Shown: positions 1-11,429, numbered from the stretch's first letter. The stretch: DNA of 64,000 bases from Melieria omissa (GCA_963971225.1 OZ020269.1:39453264-39517263), one strand, 5' to 3'. Numbers and translations: made by a program. Notes: a model not told the origin generated them from the sequence alone.

Positions 1-3000
1 GGTTCGAAGGCATATTGAGGTGACGCTATGGTCACGCTAGGTACATTCACTTAAACGTCCAATAAACGATTGCTCCATACGTTCTCTGAGTATGTGACTT
101 ACATAACCGGCGATCCCGCGAAAAACCGTAAACCGTATGAATCACAAAGGTTTTGCATTTCCCTCCATAGGGCACTTAACACAATATTTAGGCATGTGCA
201 ATTAATTAAATGTATTTAATTGCATTTGTTATCGTAATTCGGTGCTTGGAAAGTCGGAGATGTGTACCATAACAGGAGGTGCATCCCCCTCACTTGTAGA
301 ATTGTGCTTATGGATCCTTTCCGCGTACACTCATACTTGAAGCCACAGACATTATCACATATTAGCCGTTTGAGCGCAAACATTCACTTCACCAAGTTGT
401 TTTCAACTGTAGCCTCAGTTACATATCTTGTATAATTTTACCTTGAGATGCAGGACACGGTGCAGCCAGAGGCTCATTTTTGCTCATTCTGATTTGATTT
501 GAATTTTTACTGATGAATGAACTAAGTGGTTATTCGGTATTAAAATTCACATGTGTAGGTGTGCACTTGCTTGAGGCGTTTAAATTGCGCTCGATTAAGA
601 CAAATGCCCAAATTTTATTTAGTTCACTGTCTACGTTTAAAGTCTCGCGTCTATCGTTACACAATTTCTTTTGATTTGCGATACTCAATAAAAGATTACG
701 GCAGATTGCTTATGCGCAGTAATGCGATTGGAACCGAGAATCCGCGATGTTAACGTTTCGGTATACGATTTCAGATTTATCATAAAAGCATGACAGCAGC
801 AAACAGATATGTGTCCACTGCAACCCCAAAGTCAGTAACCCGCAATCACCAGTAACACAAAAGGCATCGCATGAACTTACGTGCGCACAAATATACACAC
901 ACACACTGCCATCCACCACTTCCGCCGACACTGTCAGCAACGGCCACGACCGATCAACCCCACGCCGTCACAGTTTATACTGCGAGCTCTCAATGCTGCT
1001 TTCCCCAGCAGCAGCACCACCCACTGCACAGGCTTTGCCAGCAACTATGCCACCGTTCTTGCTTTGATTCGTTCTTCTTGACAGAGAGTTTTGTTTTTTT
1101 GGTGTTTGGTATGTATAAGCCAGGCCACAATCTCCAATAAACACCCAACATTCTTCGACGGCTGCAGTCGCCGCTGCCCTACCTCGACCAGTGCAAGCGT
1201 TTTTTCGCGCTCTTCTAGCTCATTCCGCACTCTGGCTTGTGTACCATCGCCCGTATAATCATGTGTTTTGATATTTTGTTTTTGTACTGTAATATCGTGC
1301 GCTGATGTCATTGTAATAGTTTTTAATTTTTCTCTTACACAAACAGAAAAGCCCGGCAGTGGCGGATGTTTGTTGCACGAAATTTGCCAAGTGTCAAAAA
1401 GGTTGTGTTCGTTTAGGAGCTCCTGCTGTGTAAAAGACATTAACTCGTTCTCTCTACGCGTGGCCCAAATATTGAGTTGGTAAACGAATTCTACCTCTAT
1501 AATATTTCTGACTGCCTGCACTCAACCCTTTACAGTTATCTTACCCGAACGCAATTGCCTCAATTTTAGTAACGTTAACGTAACCTTTCTGACCAATTTG
1601 TCGCCAAACAAAATAAAGATATTCGATATCTCCGATTCGATATTTACAGTCCGGCGAAGGTACGCTCGTATATATAATTACTGGCGGTGTTGTAGGCGGT
1701 TCAAACCTCCAAAATATCTGCCACTGTGGGTGGCGAATGTGATTTCAAATAGTATTGGGCTCAAAAGTTGTGCAGGAACACCCTAAATGAAATTATGTCC
1801 GTGTGAATGTGTACAATACACACACTCTCCGAGAATTCGGAATCCTGGTACTATTTATCATGTTCGCTTAATTTACTTCAAAAAATATCCAAATTTTTTT
1901 ATATTATTCAGGGAATATGGAACAATGGTAATTCATCCTATATTAAAAGATATAACCAGACAAATACTGAATCTTATTTCACAATATTCAATTTTATAGT
2001 AACAGAGTTAAAAAGCGAATTTTAGTCAAAAGTTGTAAGTTTCTCCAATCCAGGTGGAACCCGAGAACTGATTTTTTATACAACAAATAGAAATCTATTC
2101 TCGAAATCTGTCTGAAAATTTTCAGAATTAAGTAGAGTCATTGAGCATTTGCGTGGGTTAGGTAAGACAGGCAGCTGCTGATCGCTCGACTAGTAAATCA
2201 GATGCCGCTGAGGCCCATTGTAATGCTCGAACCAGCCCCTCTTTTTCAATGTTTGACGACGATTAAAACCAACCTCAGCTTCGGAGAAATCTGGCGATGT
2301 CCTCCATTAGTACAAAACCTACTATGCCCAGATCCGAAAACGTACTGCTGCCTAGATAGCAGGCCTCGACCCTACCAAAGAGGAGTAATTTCCCATTTAC
2401 ATTATCCTAATTGGTACCGGGAGCTAGTCTCTCGGGGCGCTTATCAACGCTTAATTTTGATACGCTGTGCTTTTGAGCACCGTGGGGTTAGGCCACAATG
2501 TGGCGGCACTCACGTTAATAATTCGACATTCAATGCTGCCTAGATAGCGGTGACGGATAGCTTGATGTACAGGACAGTCGCATAGAGGATGCTGTTCATA
2601 CTCAATTTCATCCTCATCTTCACAATAACAAAGGGTAGTCCCGATGAGGCAAGCCTAGCCTATCCGCAAAAACGCCGACGTCGAATAAATTGTGCACTTT
2701 CGTGTAACCAATGTTGGCGATTATTTTAAAATGGCGGTGAAAAGATTGTTTTATTACTAAAACTGTCATTACAATTTTACCATAACAGATTGCTTTCGTT
2801 TGAGGCCTGCCATTTCTACCGACCATGGTTTTGTATAAGTGATAGAATAGATAAATAGAAAAAACATGTTTCCGTTCGATGACTGCCTCCCCGGCATGAA
2901 ATGAGAAATCTCTGAAAGACGGCCTGTCTAGTCAGATATTTTCGCCTTTATGTCTCTGTAGTGCTATGTTATACAAACATAAGTTGTACCTATAATAAGT

Positions 3001-3088
3001 TATGTATAAACTATATAATACAGAATACGGAAATACTGACTGGTAGAAAAGCCTGAAACTTCATACAATTAACACGAAAGCATTTTAA
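1..3088. other. Unassigned AT-rich sequence
   Basis: I see no recognisable gene or complete transposon here. A weak copy of the GGTTAGG-type dispersed repeat lies near 2155-2225 (GGGTTAGGTAAGAC followed by GAGGCCCATTGT, compare 6411-6480). Short AC runs occur near 893-905. Short open frames are present on both strands but none has a recognised motif. Confidence 0.5.
1045..1521 (-). CDS. Open frame of unknown function, possibly not a gene
   Basis: This 158-codon frame is the longest in the first 5 kb. The predicted product is hydrophilic, has no signal peptide, membrane segment or zinc-binding cysteine pattern that I recognise, and no neighbouring promoter or splice signals stand out. I do not recognise a family. 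It could be a chance frame or an exon of an unrecognised gene; chance is more likely in a window this rich in transposon debris. Confidence 0.15.
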   Translation of the reverse strand: MQAVRNIIEVEFVYQLNIWATRRENELMSFTQQELLNEHNLFDTWQISCNKHPPLPGFSVCVREKLKTITMTSAHDITVQKQNIKTHDYTGDGTQARVRNELEEREKTLALVEVGQRRLQPSKNVGCLLEIVAWLIHTKHQKNKTLCQEERIKARTVA

Positions 3089-3426
3089 ATCTTCAATTCC
3101 CAGTGTCACCTGTAGGTGACAGATATTTTTTTCCTACCACACAGGTTTTTATTTTTAAATTCTAACACTTGTATAGCAAAGTCAATTAGTAGTACTTGTT
3201 TATTTAATTTTCCTAGCAACACTAGCGAAACGTCATTTGTCAAATTTATTCATTTGTTTCACGCGTAGTTAAAGCAGTGCGAGTTTGTATGGTTTCTTTC
3301 AATATAAAAATGAGGGTAGTTTAAAAATTGTTTATGTATTTTTTTGTCTTATCCAAACGTATCTAAGCTATTTTATATAAAAAGAAAATTTTCTTTTTCA
3401 CTAATTTGGACATGGGAATTGAAGGG
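3089..3426. mobile_element. TTAA-flanked MITE candidate, piggyBac-like
   Basis: The ends carry an imperfect inverted repeat: TCTTCAATTCCCA on the left and TGGGAATTGAAGGG on the right. Both ends abut TTAA (3085-3088 and 3427-3430), the target duplication of piggyBac-type elements. No coding capacity is visible in the 338 bp. The inverted repeat is short and decayed, so the call is tentative. Confidence 0.4.
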
Positions 3427-4564
3427 TTAAATTAATTCAAAGTATTTGCGATGTGCTCCCCCGCCAATACGTTTTGACGTTTAAGTTTGATAATAGTAGT
3501 TAGTCATATGCACTTAAGATTCCCCAACAACGTTACTATGAACATACATACATCTAAATGCATATCTACAAGTGTACACACAAGTACGTAAAAATATAAA
3601 ACATGGATTTTTACTGTAATTCGGTGTAGTCCACATACATAGATACAATCCCAATCATTTTGTGTCATACAGTTTAATACAAAGCAGGGAAGCGTAAAAG
3701 TCAAAACGCTTTAAAGCCACGCCTTGAGGGGAGGAGCGAAAACCGCTCAAACTAAAAGTATGCCCGCTGTATCGCTTCCCTCTTCAACTACATAATACGA
3801 TGAAGCGAGAGAGACAATTTCATATACATACATACATACTATTGCTTGTACATACCTAACGTGCGTTCGATTGCTCTTCGGCAAGAGCAAAACGCAGAGG
3901 TGGTTGTTGACATTTGAACAAATGATTATACATACAAACTTGCGTAGCTTAGCTGCGATACGTCTCCCAATATTTTCTTGATGTATGCTTTTTCACGTTT
4001 TTGCTTATCTGCAGAAAGATGTATGTATGTATATGCTTTTGTGCCTCTACTTATATAAGTGTATAACCGATGTACATATACATATATATATACATATGTA
4101 CATAGTATCGCTATGTGAGTTTACATTTGCAATATGCGTTTGTTCAACTTGACAGAATCGCATCTTCCCGAGATGTTTGTTCAAGCTTCGGAATTTAATT
4201 TAAATAAATATTTTATCACAAATATGGCCAGTTTATTTAGTTTCTAACTATAAATGTGCATACAGAGGTATTTTCATTCACAGTAAATTTCCAAAATGGC
4301 ATTTGCGTGAGTGAAATTTAACAAACAATTTACTTCTAAATATGCGGGATTAATTTAATTTGTTACAGTTTGTTGTATGAGTCAGAGCGCAAAAATACCT
4401 TTAATAGCACAGTACAACAATTTTAAACTTTTTGTTTGCAACAGAGTAACGACCGTATATTTCTGAAAGGGGACGTTGTACATTTTTGCCGAACAAAGTA
4501 ATAGTCCAGCACGTCTGACTTTTTTTGTAATTTGCACATAAAGGTTAAAAGGATCCCTATAGAC
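3427..4564. repeat. Intergenic stretch with CATA/TATG microsatellites
   Basis: Short CATA-type runs lie at 3821-3840, 4019-4034 and 4071-4103 (mixed with TA). These are typical of fly intergenic DNA. No gene is seen. The sequence around 3780-3990 is richer in GC and contains no recognised motif. Confidence 0.5.
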
Positions 4565-4721
4565 CAGTGGTCGGCAAAGCTTACTCTTATGAGCAGTACG
4601 CTCAGCACACGTACACAGTACGCTCTCTCAATCAGACGTTGTTCAGGTATATTTTATACAGTGGAGAGAAATTACACTGCACTCACTAACCCCATCTTAT
4701 TGTCAATTTTGCCGACCACTG
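4565..4721. mobile_element. Short hAT-type MITE
   Basis: The ends are inverted repeats: CAGTGGTCGGCAAA at the left and TTTGCCGACCACTG at the right. The flanks are a perfect 8-bp duplication CTATAGAC (4557-4564 and 4722-4729). An 8-bp TSD with CAGTGG ends is the hallmark of hAT elements. At 157 bp it has no coding capacity and would depend on a transposase encoded elsewhere. Confidence 0.85.
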
Positions 4722-4729
4722 CTATAGAC

Positions 4730-5389
4730 CATACACGGAAAGTATAAATACTTGGAGAGTATTTATTCTATTAATTTAGTACCACTCGTTCAACTCCTTC
4801 AGTATCAGTAATATCGCGTAGGCGGTGATTAGTCCATCAGTTCACCCAAGTAAAAATCTTGACTTCGCCAGTGCAATTCGAAACAGTGTGCAAGTTCAGT
4901 GAAAAAAGTGAAGTTAGGTGATTAAATAACTGTATTTTATTTTGACAAAAATGCAACAAATGCAACCTAAAAAATTTGTTTTGTTTTGTTTGCGGACATT
5001 TCACACACCAACAAAGCAGAAGACAAATAAGGTCCATTTCATAATTATAACGCCACTCGATTTTTCTGAAAATCTCGAAAATATGAATATATAAAAAAGT
5101 CTTTCTAATAAAGAAGTAGCTACGGGTATAAAAAAATTTAATTTGAATAAAATTGGACTATTAGCTAGTGCAATTTCATCAGAAGATGCTTTTTTATCTC
5201 ACTGCTGGTTTTCAATATATTCAGGAAAATCGAGTAGCGTTATAATTAGAAACGAACCTAATCAAAAAACATTGAAGAACCGTATTTTTTGTACTTTGGA
5301 GTTCGAATCCAGTCTCATACATGGATCCCAAATATTATATGCACCATTTGCGAAAGTGCTTTATGGAATTGATTTAAAGGAGGAAGCCG
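4730..5389. other. Unassigned sequence before the 5390 pseudogene
   Basis: No gene is recognised. An open frame at 5143-5397 (84 codons) runs into the pseudogene region but shows no family motif. It may be part of the same transposon relic. Confidence 0.35.
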
Positions 5390-6405
5390 TGTCTTGACAT
5401 TTGCGACATGCGAATGACATGGTTGGATCCGGTAGTTCACGATCCAAACGGTTGCTACTTTTGTAAAAATTATAGACATGGCAAAAGTGAGAAACATTAG
5501 CAATGTGATTTTGCACACCTTCATATTTCGCCGCCAACCGTTCCAATCTTATAGATCAAATATATTTCAAGGACATGGTGCGTGATCTAGGACTTACTAA
5601 GGCTAAGGCGGAAATATTAAGCTCACATTTAAGAAATATAAATTTGATAACGGCCGAAGTCAGAGTGACGTTTTCTATAAAACGGAGTACAGATTTGGAA
5701 GCATTCTTCAAAATATTTGATGAATGAGTGTACTGCGACAATATTGAGCAAATAATGCGCTATCTGGATCTTCCGATAGACTTTTCTAATTGGCGATTGT
5801 TCATTGACAGTTCCAAAGTCAGCTTAAAAGCTGTTTTGCTCCACAATGGCAATGTTTATCGACCACCACCTGTAGCCTATTTAACTTAAAAGAGAGCTAC
5901 GAATGTACCCAACCTTTTGGAAAAAGTCCAATATGAAAAAATATGCATGGGAAATATGTATATATTTGACAGGTTTGCAATCTGGATACACAAAACATAT
6001 AAGAACACACGAGACATAAATCGCCACTACCACATAAAATGCTTTAAGCCACGTCGTGAAGTAGTTATTGTAGAGTCAAATGTAATTCGGTAGCTCAATG
6101 TTACAAAAGAAAAAATTATTCTTCTGCCCGTTCATAGTAATTAGGGATAGCCGAAAACTTTATCAAAAGTCTGGACACTTAAAGAGCAGTATTTAAACGA
6201 CTCGCGGACATTTTTCCTAAACTCTCTACAATGTCCGATGGGATTAAGTTATGTCCGATGGGATTAAGTTATTTTGTGACAGATATGTATATATATTTCT
6301 TTTACAGGCATGCTTGTGGGCCCAGATATAAGAAATCTGTTAAATTACGAGCGATTCTATGAAAACTTAAGCGATATACAAAAGATGGCAAGCGATTTTT
6401 TGAAA
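5390..6405 (+). pseudogene. Relic of a transposon-derived insect gene of unknown function
   Basis: Several blocks in different forward frames resemble one widespread insect transposon-derived protein. In order: a TWLDPVVHDPNGCYFCKN block near 5420-5475; a DLGLTKAKAEIL block starting at 5584; LPIDFSNWRLFIDSSKVSLK and LLHNGNVY near 5775-5860; a block near 6112-6230 that aligns with the PPLHIKLGLMK region known in that family; and GMLVGPDIRNLL at about 6309-6345. Stop codons (for example TGA near 5727) and frame changes break it throughout. I know the family pattern only from memory and cannot name its function. Terminal repeats were not found. Confidence 0.55.
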
Positions 6406-6410
6406 TTGGG

Positions 6411-6560
6411 TTAGGTTAAGTTATGGTGGTTGCCTCTATAAGAGACACACTCGGAGGTCTATTGAGAGGCCCATTGTGATACCACATATTTCACCCGTTT
6501 TTTAAATGTGTATGCAACATTACCTTTCCAACATATGTTACAGCACACATTTTAAGCAGA
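6411..6560 (+). repeat. GGTTAGG-type dispersed repeat, copy 1
   Basis: The segment runs GGTTAGGTTAAGTTATGG, then GCCTCTATAAGAGACACACT, GGCCCATTGTGATACCAC and ends near ACATATGTTACAGCAC. The same order of blocks recurs at 18615-18746 plus 21798-21840, where a Gypsy element splits it at ACATAT. Copy 1 therefore serves as the empty-site reference for that insertion. No protein is encoded. Confidence 0.7.
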
Positions 6561-6574
6561 TGGGGAAATGGACG

Positions 6575-6665
6575 GGAGGGGACCTACAGTTTAACGCCGA
6601 ATCCGAACGGCGATTGGCAGTTTTTCTTTCACACTTGGAGGTTTTTGAATTTGGCTTCCTTTGCT
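6575..6665 (-). repeat. Degenerate SINE fragment split by the RTE element
   Basis: The blocks GACCTACAGTTTAACGCCG and CCGAACGGCGATTGG match the body of the tRNA-derived SINE family seen better at 60163-60507, in minus orientation. After the RTE insertion the SINE resumes at about 9930 with TTTCCAGCTGA, the next block of the consensus. It is old and diverged. Confidence 0.55.
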
Positions 6666-9600
6666 AGAAGGGAGGGAGCGGACATACAAGGCAAAGTCTC
6701 TGATTGCGTTCAACCTGGCGAACGCCAGAACGATCCTTGTCCCTGTCCAATCCAAGCTGATGCACAGCCTCCGCGCGGCCCTTCTGGATAGCTATTTGGC
6801 ATCCGCTGAATAGTGAACTAATGTGTGCAGCGAGTCCTATCCCCAGGACTTAAAATTTGGGTTGTGCGCAGGGTTTGGTGCCCGCCACGGAAAACCAAAT
6901 ACCAATGAAAGCCAAAAAGCAAGCCTCGGAAGGAACCCACAATGTTGACGACCACAGCAAACGATTCAAGGACCATGATTTGAGGATATGCACCTGGAAT
7001 GTCCGGACCCTCTATAGGGAAGGTGCCTCTATCCAACTGGCGGAAGCCCTCACAAAGTGTAAGGCTGACATCACCGCCATCCAGGAAATGCGATGGACAG
7101 GACAAGGTTGCTCCAAGCGAGCAGACTGCGATATCTACTACAGCTGCCATGCGGAGAAGCGCGAATTTGGCTGCGGATTTGTGGTCAGCAAGAGACTTCG
7201 CCACCACGTCTCTCGGTTCACTCCGGTGAACGAACGGCTGGCTTCGATCCGCATCAAAGCTAAATACTTTAGCATCAGCCTAATTTGCGCGCACGCCCCG
7301 ACGGAAGAGAAGGACGATGCGACCAAGGATGCCTTCTATGCGAAGCTCGAGGACGTCTACGACAGGTGCCCGGCCCATGACGTCAAAATTGTCCTCGGGG
7401 ACTTCAACGCAAAAGTCGGGCGAGAAGGCATCTTTGGCCCCACAGTCGGGCAGTTCAGCCTCCATGGGACCACTTCGAACAACGGTCTGAGGCTGATCGA
7501 TTTCGCCGCGGCACGAAACATGGTAGTTAGTAGTACCAGATTCCAGCACCTCGATATCCACAAGGCCACCTGGTTATCCCCCGATCAATCCACCCGCAAC
7601 CAGATTGATCACATTGTGATTGATGGAAGGCATGCTTCTAGCATTCTAGATGTGCGCACGTTCCGAGGACCCAACATCGACTCGGACCACTACCTTGTTG
7701 CAGCCAAGGTACGCATGCGTCTTTGCGCAGCGAAGACCGCACAACCTAGTTTGCGAAGAAAGCTGGACATCAGTAAGCTGCGATCACAAGGGGTAGCCGA
7801 AGTCTACTCCGCTCAACTCTCCAACCAGCTCGGTCGCTCCCCCTCTCCACCTGATGACATCGGCGGATTATGGGCTCACTTATCCCACTCTATGCGCGCC
7901 GCCGCAGAAAATGTCCTTGGTTTTCGACGCCCACCACCAAAAAACCAATGGTACGACGAAGAGTGTCGCGCAGCCACTGCAGTGAAGAATGCTGCATACA
8001 AGAAGACCCTGCAGTCGGCCGCCACGCGAGCCATGACAGAAAAATACCGGGAGGAGAGGAAGAAAGAGAGGTGCCTTTTTAGACGCAAGAAACGGGAGCA
8101 AGAAAGGCGCGAGCGTGAGGAAATCGAGGAGTGCAGGAGCAGGAATGACGCCCGAAAATTCTTCCAAAAAGTTAAGCGTCTTACGGAAGGATTTAAGCCT
8201 GGGGCATCTTCTTGCAGAGACGAAAACGGGGATCTGGTTACGGATGCGCAGGGTGTGCTGAGGTTGTGGAAGGAGCACTTCACCAAGCTGCTCGCAGGCG
8301 ACGAAAGGAACAATACCGCCAGTGGTGAAGATGTCCAGATGGCACCAATCGACGACGACGGTGTGGATGTGCCACCGCCCAGCCATGACGAGGTCCGGGT
8401 CGCTATCCAGCGACTCAAGAACAACAAAGCTGCAGGGCCGGATGGGCTACCAGCTGAATTGTTCAAGGCCGGCGGCGGTGAGCTGATTGGGTGCATGCAT
8501 CAGCTCATTTGCAAAATATGGCTGGAGGAACGAATGCCCAACGATTGGAACCTCAGTGCCCTTTGTCCTGTGCTGAAGAAAGGCGACCCAACAATATGCG
8601 CCAACTACAGGGGTATCAGCCTACTTCCCATTGCATACAAGGTCCTGACGAGCGTATTATGTGAAAGACTAAAGCCACTCGCCAAGGCGCTGATTGGACC
8701 TTATCAGTGCGGCTTTAGACCTGGTAAGTCCACCATCGACCAGATATTCACTCTACGCCAAATCCTGGAGAAGACCCATGAGAACCAAATCGATACACAC
8801 CATCTCTTCATCGATTACAAGGCAGCATTCGATAGCCCGATAAGGGATCGCCTATATGCCGCATTGTCTGAACTTGGTATCCCTGCAAAGCTCGTTAGAC
8901 TTTGCAGAGCGACGTTGAGCAATACGCGCAGCTCCGTCAAGGTTGGAAGTGACCTCTCCGACCCCTTTGATACCGTTCGAGGTTTCAGACAGGGCGATCC
9001 TTTGTCCTGCGACCTCTTCAACTTCACCATGGAGAGTGTTCTGCGCAAGGCCGGTGTACATCGTAATGGCACAATTTTCAACAAAAGTGTCCAGCTCCTT
9101 GCTTACGCTGATGATATTGATGTCATCGGACGTAACAAGCGAGATGTCACCGCTGCCTTTGCGGCTATCGAAAGAGAATCTGCCAAAATGGGTCTGGTGG
9201 TAAATGAGGGCAAGACGAAGTATATGCTGTCTACACGCAGGGACTCGCAGCGGCTAGGGTCTCACGTCGAGGCCGACAGGTATGCTTTTGAAGTTGTCAA
9301 GGAATTCGTCTACCTTGGCACCGCCATCAACAGCAGCAATGATGTCAGTCTGGAGATAAAGCGAAGGATAACTCTTGCCAACAGGTGCTACTACGGTCTC
9401 GGTAGGCAATTGAGAAGTAGAGACCTCTCTCGACCGACAAAACTTTCACTCTATAGGACGCTTATCTTGCCCGTGCTCCTCTATGGCGCTGAAGCATGGA
9501 CAATGACACGAAACGACATAGCGGCCCTTGGAGTGTTCGAGAGGAAGGTGCTTCGCAAAATCTTCGGCCCTGTTCGGGTTGGTGACGACTATCGCATACG

Positions 9601-9919
9601 AACCAATAACGAGCTGTATGAGCTGTATAAGGACATGGACGTAGCGCAGCGAATTAACATCCAGCGGCTACGCTGGCTCGGTCATGTCTGCCGCATGGAC
9701 GACGAAGCTCCGGCGAAAAAGGTATTCGATGCGATGGTTGGAGGTCGACGGCGAAGAGGGAGGCCGTGTCTCCGGTGGAAGGACCAAGTGGAAGAGGCCC
9801 TGGTATCTCTTGGTGTGACCAACTGGAGAAGGCGCGCGCGAAGCAGAGGCGCCTGGAGAGAAGTTTTGCGGCAGGCCGTAACCCGATAACGGGTTGTTAT
9901 GGCCAGTTAAGTAAGTAAG
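6666..9919 (+). mobile_element. Full-length RTE-clade non-LTR retrotransposon
   Basis: One long ORF (6857-9889) is preceded by about 190 bp of 5' sequence and followed by a very short 3' end, TTATGGCCAG then tandem TAAG units, which is typical of RTE elements. A 10-bp duplication TTCCTTTGCT lies at 6656-6665 and 9920-9929 and defines the limits. The element sits in an old SINE copy. A 5'-truncated relative lies at 24604-25035 on the other strand with the same 3' end. Confidence 0.88.
6857..9889 (+). CDS. RTE-type endonuclease/reverse transcriptase polyprotein
   Basis: The 1010-residue product is about the usual length for RTE proteins and has no internal stop. The N-terminal third is an apurinic-type endonuclease: CTWNVRTL near residue 45, IQEMRW near 75, LGDFNAKVG near 180 and the SDHYLVA catalytic motif near 276. 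The centre is reverse transcriptase: NYRGISLLPIAYK near 585, GPYQCGFRPGKST near 615, FIDYKAAFD near 650, GFRQGDPLSCDLF near 710 and the active-site AYADDIDVIG near 750. The C-terminus contains GRRRRGRPCLRWKDQ, a basic tract common in RTE ends. All key residues I can check are present, so it may still be active. The start codon at 6857 is the first in frame that gives the whole endonuclease domain. Confidence 0.92.
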   Translation: MGCAQGLVPATENQIPMKAKKQASEGTHNVDDHSKRFKDHDLRICTWNVRTLYREGASIQLAEALTKCKADITAIQEMRWTGQGCSKRADCDIYYSCHAEKREFGCGFVVSKRLRHHVSRFTPVNERLASIRIKAKYFSISLICAHAPTEEKDDATKDAFYAKLEDVYDRCPAHDVKIVLGDFNAKVGREGIFGPTVGQFSLHGTTSNNGLRLIDFAAARNMVVSSTRFQHLDIHKATWLSPDQSTRNQIDHIVIDGRHASSILDVRTFRGPNIDSDHYLVAAKVRMRLCAAKTAQPSLRRKLDISKLRSQGVAEVYSAQLSNQLGRSPSPPDDIGGLWAHLSHSMRAAAENVLGFRRPPPKNQWYDEECRAATAVKNAAYKKTLQSAATRAMTEKYREERKKERCLFRRKKREQERREREEIEECRSRNDARKFFQKVKRLTEGFKPGASSCRDENGDLVTDAQGVLRLWKEHFTKLLAGDERNNTASGEDVQMAPIDDDGVDVPPPSHDEVRVAIQRLKNNKAAGPDGLPAELFKAGGGELIGCMHQLICKIWLEERMPNDWNLSALCPVLKKGDPTICANYRGISLLPIAYKVLTSVLCERLKPLAKALIGPYQCGFRPGKSTIDQIFTLRQILEKTHENQIDTHHLFIDYKAAFDSPIRDRLYAALSELGIPAKLVRLCRATLSNTRSSVKVGSDLSDPFDTVRGFRQGDPLSCDLFNFTMESVLRKAGVHRNGTIFNKSVQLLAYADDIDVIGRNKRDVTAAFAAIERESAKMGLVVNEGKTKYMLSTRRDSQRLGSHVEADRYAFEVVKEFVYLGTAINSSNDVSLEIKRRITLANRCYYGLGRQLRSRDLSRPTKLSLYRTLILPVLLYGAEAWTMTRNDIAALGVFERKVLRKIFGPVRVGDDYRIRTNNELYELYKDMDVAQRINIQRLRWLGHVCRMDDEAPAKKVFDAMVGGRRRRGRPCLRWKDQVEEALVSLGVTNWRRRARSRGAWREVLRQAVTR

Positions 9920-9945
9920 TTCCTTTGCTTGTTTCCAGCTGAAAA

Positions 9946-10553
9946 TTAGAAAATGCGTGTTTATTCAAAAATTGAAATATGCGTGTTTGGTGACATTTTA
10001 ATGCATTGCTTTGGCTTTTTTCTTTCTTTTATTTATTCATTAAATTAACATTTACTAACAAAAAATAAAATAATTACAAATTTAATATTTAAATTTAGTT
10101 TTTTCTGCTTCTGTTGATGGTGCCAACAGAATTTCTAACGGCCTTTTGTGCGTTAAAAATATCTGCAAATGAAACAACAATAAATAACTAAATATATAAC
10201 AATACAATAAAAAATAAATAAATCATTTGCCATGAATTTCCTAATAATTGCAATCCGCGCGAGCAAACTTATTTACAGCAGCTTCAACTCCCTCCTTCGC
10301 TTGCAAGCGTTGCAAAGCTTCTTTTTTTCACTTTCACTTCACCTTACCTTTTCAAATACTTAGCTTGCTTTATTTGCTCGTCGTTTAATATCTTCTTCGT
10401 TTTCGTATAGAAGTATTACATATATGGAGGGAAAAAACGCAATAACACGGTCTGGGTAAAAAAAAGTGTCAAATTTGGTTAAGAAAAAACTTACAAATAA
10501 AAACTTAAGGTTTTTATTGCGGTGAAAAATAAACCAAATACGTGTAAAATACT
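9946..10553. other. Unassigned AT-rich sequence
   Basis: About 600 bp rich in A and T with no recognisable gene, terminal repeat or RNA. Confidence 0.4.
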
Positions 10554-10707
10554 AAGGGTAGAAACATGGTGAGCAGGTCGAGGTGACTAACAAGCTGACT
10601 AGTAAGCTAACTGACGAAACAAACATAGGAAACAATACGAGAGCGCACATCATGCTCAACTAGCTACTCAGCTAACTAGAAAGTTTTGCTGACTTTCTAC
10701 ATGTTTG

Positions 10708-11342
10708 CATAGTCAAATAATAAAGTCATCCCGATAGGTGACGTCTATTTGTTTACGTACTCTTATTTTGATAGCTGGCATTTATGTTTTCTCTACATTC
10801 TCACATGAATGAAATTTTTCTGTCAAATTTTAACCTTTTCATTCATAATATAAAATATTAAAAAAATATTTGATTGAAAATTTATTTGAAAATTTTAACT
10901 GAAGTGCATTGCAGTGAAAATCAAAAATGTCAGCGACGTGCTGCAGTTGCAAAACCACAAGGCACCAACAAATTTCAATGTTTTGTGTACCCAGTGAAAT
11001 AGATGAACGCCGCACCTGAAGACATTGATGAAGGCATTACATTTAGATGATAACTTTTTGAAACTGTTTCGTAAAACCCATTCGCATTATTTAAATAATT
11101 TCTTTTATATGATACGTATCACCCTTGCATATCTATGTTTATGTGTTTTCTGTATATTTGTATAAATACACAACATATACACTTCATTGCTTATAGCTAT
11201 TTGAATACACATTTGAAAAAGGGTTAAAACCGAAAAAAATCTCGAATGAGTGGAATTCGAAATACTTTGAGAGAACAGTTGTCAAAATAAGAGTACTTGA
11301 CATAAAATGTCACTATCGGGATGACTTTATTATTTGACTATG
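10708..11342. mobile_element. P-superfamily non-autonomous element (copy 1)
   Basis: The 30-bp inverted ends start CATAGTCAAATAATAAAGTC and continue to CCCGATAG; the right end (11313-11342) is the exact reverse complement as read by eye. An 8-bp duplication CATGTTTG flanks both ends (10700-10707 and 11343-11350), as expected for P elements. A THAP-domain start lies inside at 10927. The interior second inverted block around 10745-10775 and 11265-11300 (TACTCTTATTTTGA) extends the symmetry. At 635 bp it is internally deleted. Confidence 0.85.
10927..11019 (+). pseudogene. THAP-domain start of a P-type transposase, truncated
   Basis: The frame encodes 30 residues beginning MSATCCSCKT and ending SEIDERRT before a stop. 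The closely spaced cysteines and the following acidic-basic stretch match the first part of a THAP zinc finger (the DNA-binding domain of P transposases); compare MPSTCCLCKT in the P element at 25091-27031. The tryptophan and second metal pair of the domain are lost. It is a remnant, not a functional gene. Confidence 0.65.
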
Positions 11343-11429
11343 CATGTTTGTTTTTGTCAGTCAGGTAGTCAGCTTAATTTCTCAAACAGTGAACAGTTTT
11401 TGAACTCAAGCATTGTATGTGTGAAGAAA

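Noticed and set aside
1045..1521. Host protein gene of 158 codons
   Set aside because: No recognised domain or splice/promoter context. Kept only as a low-confidence frame.
7876..8496. 206-codon minus-strand frame
   Set aside because: Shadow of the RTE coding region on the other strand.
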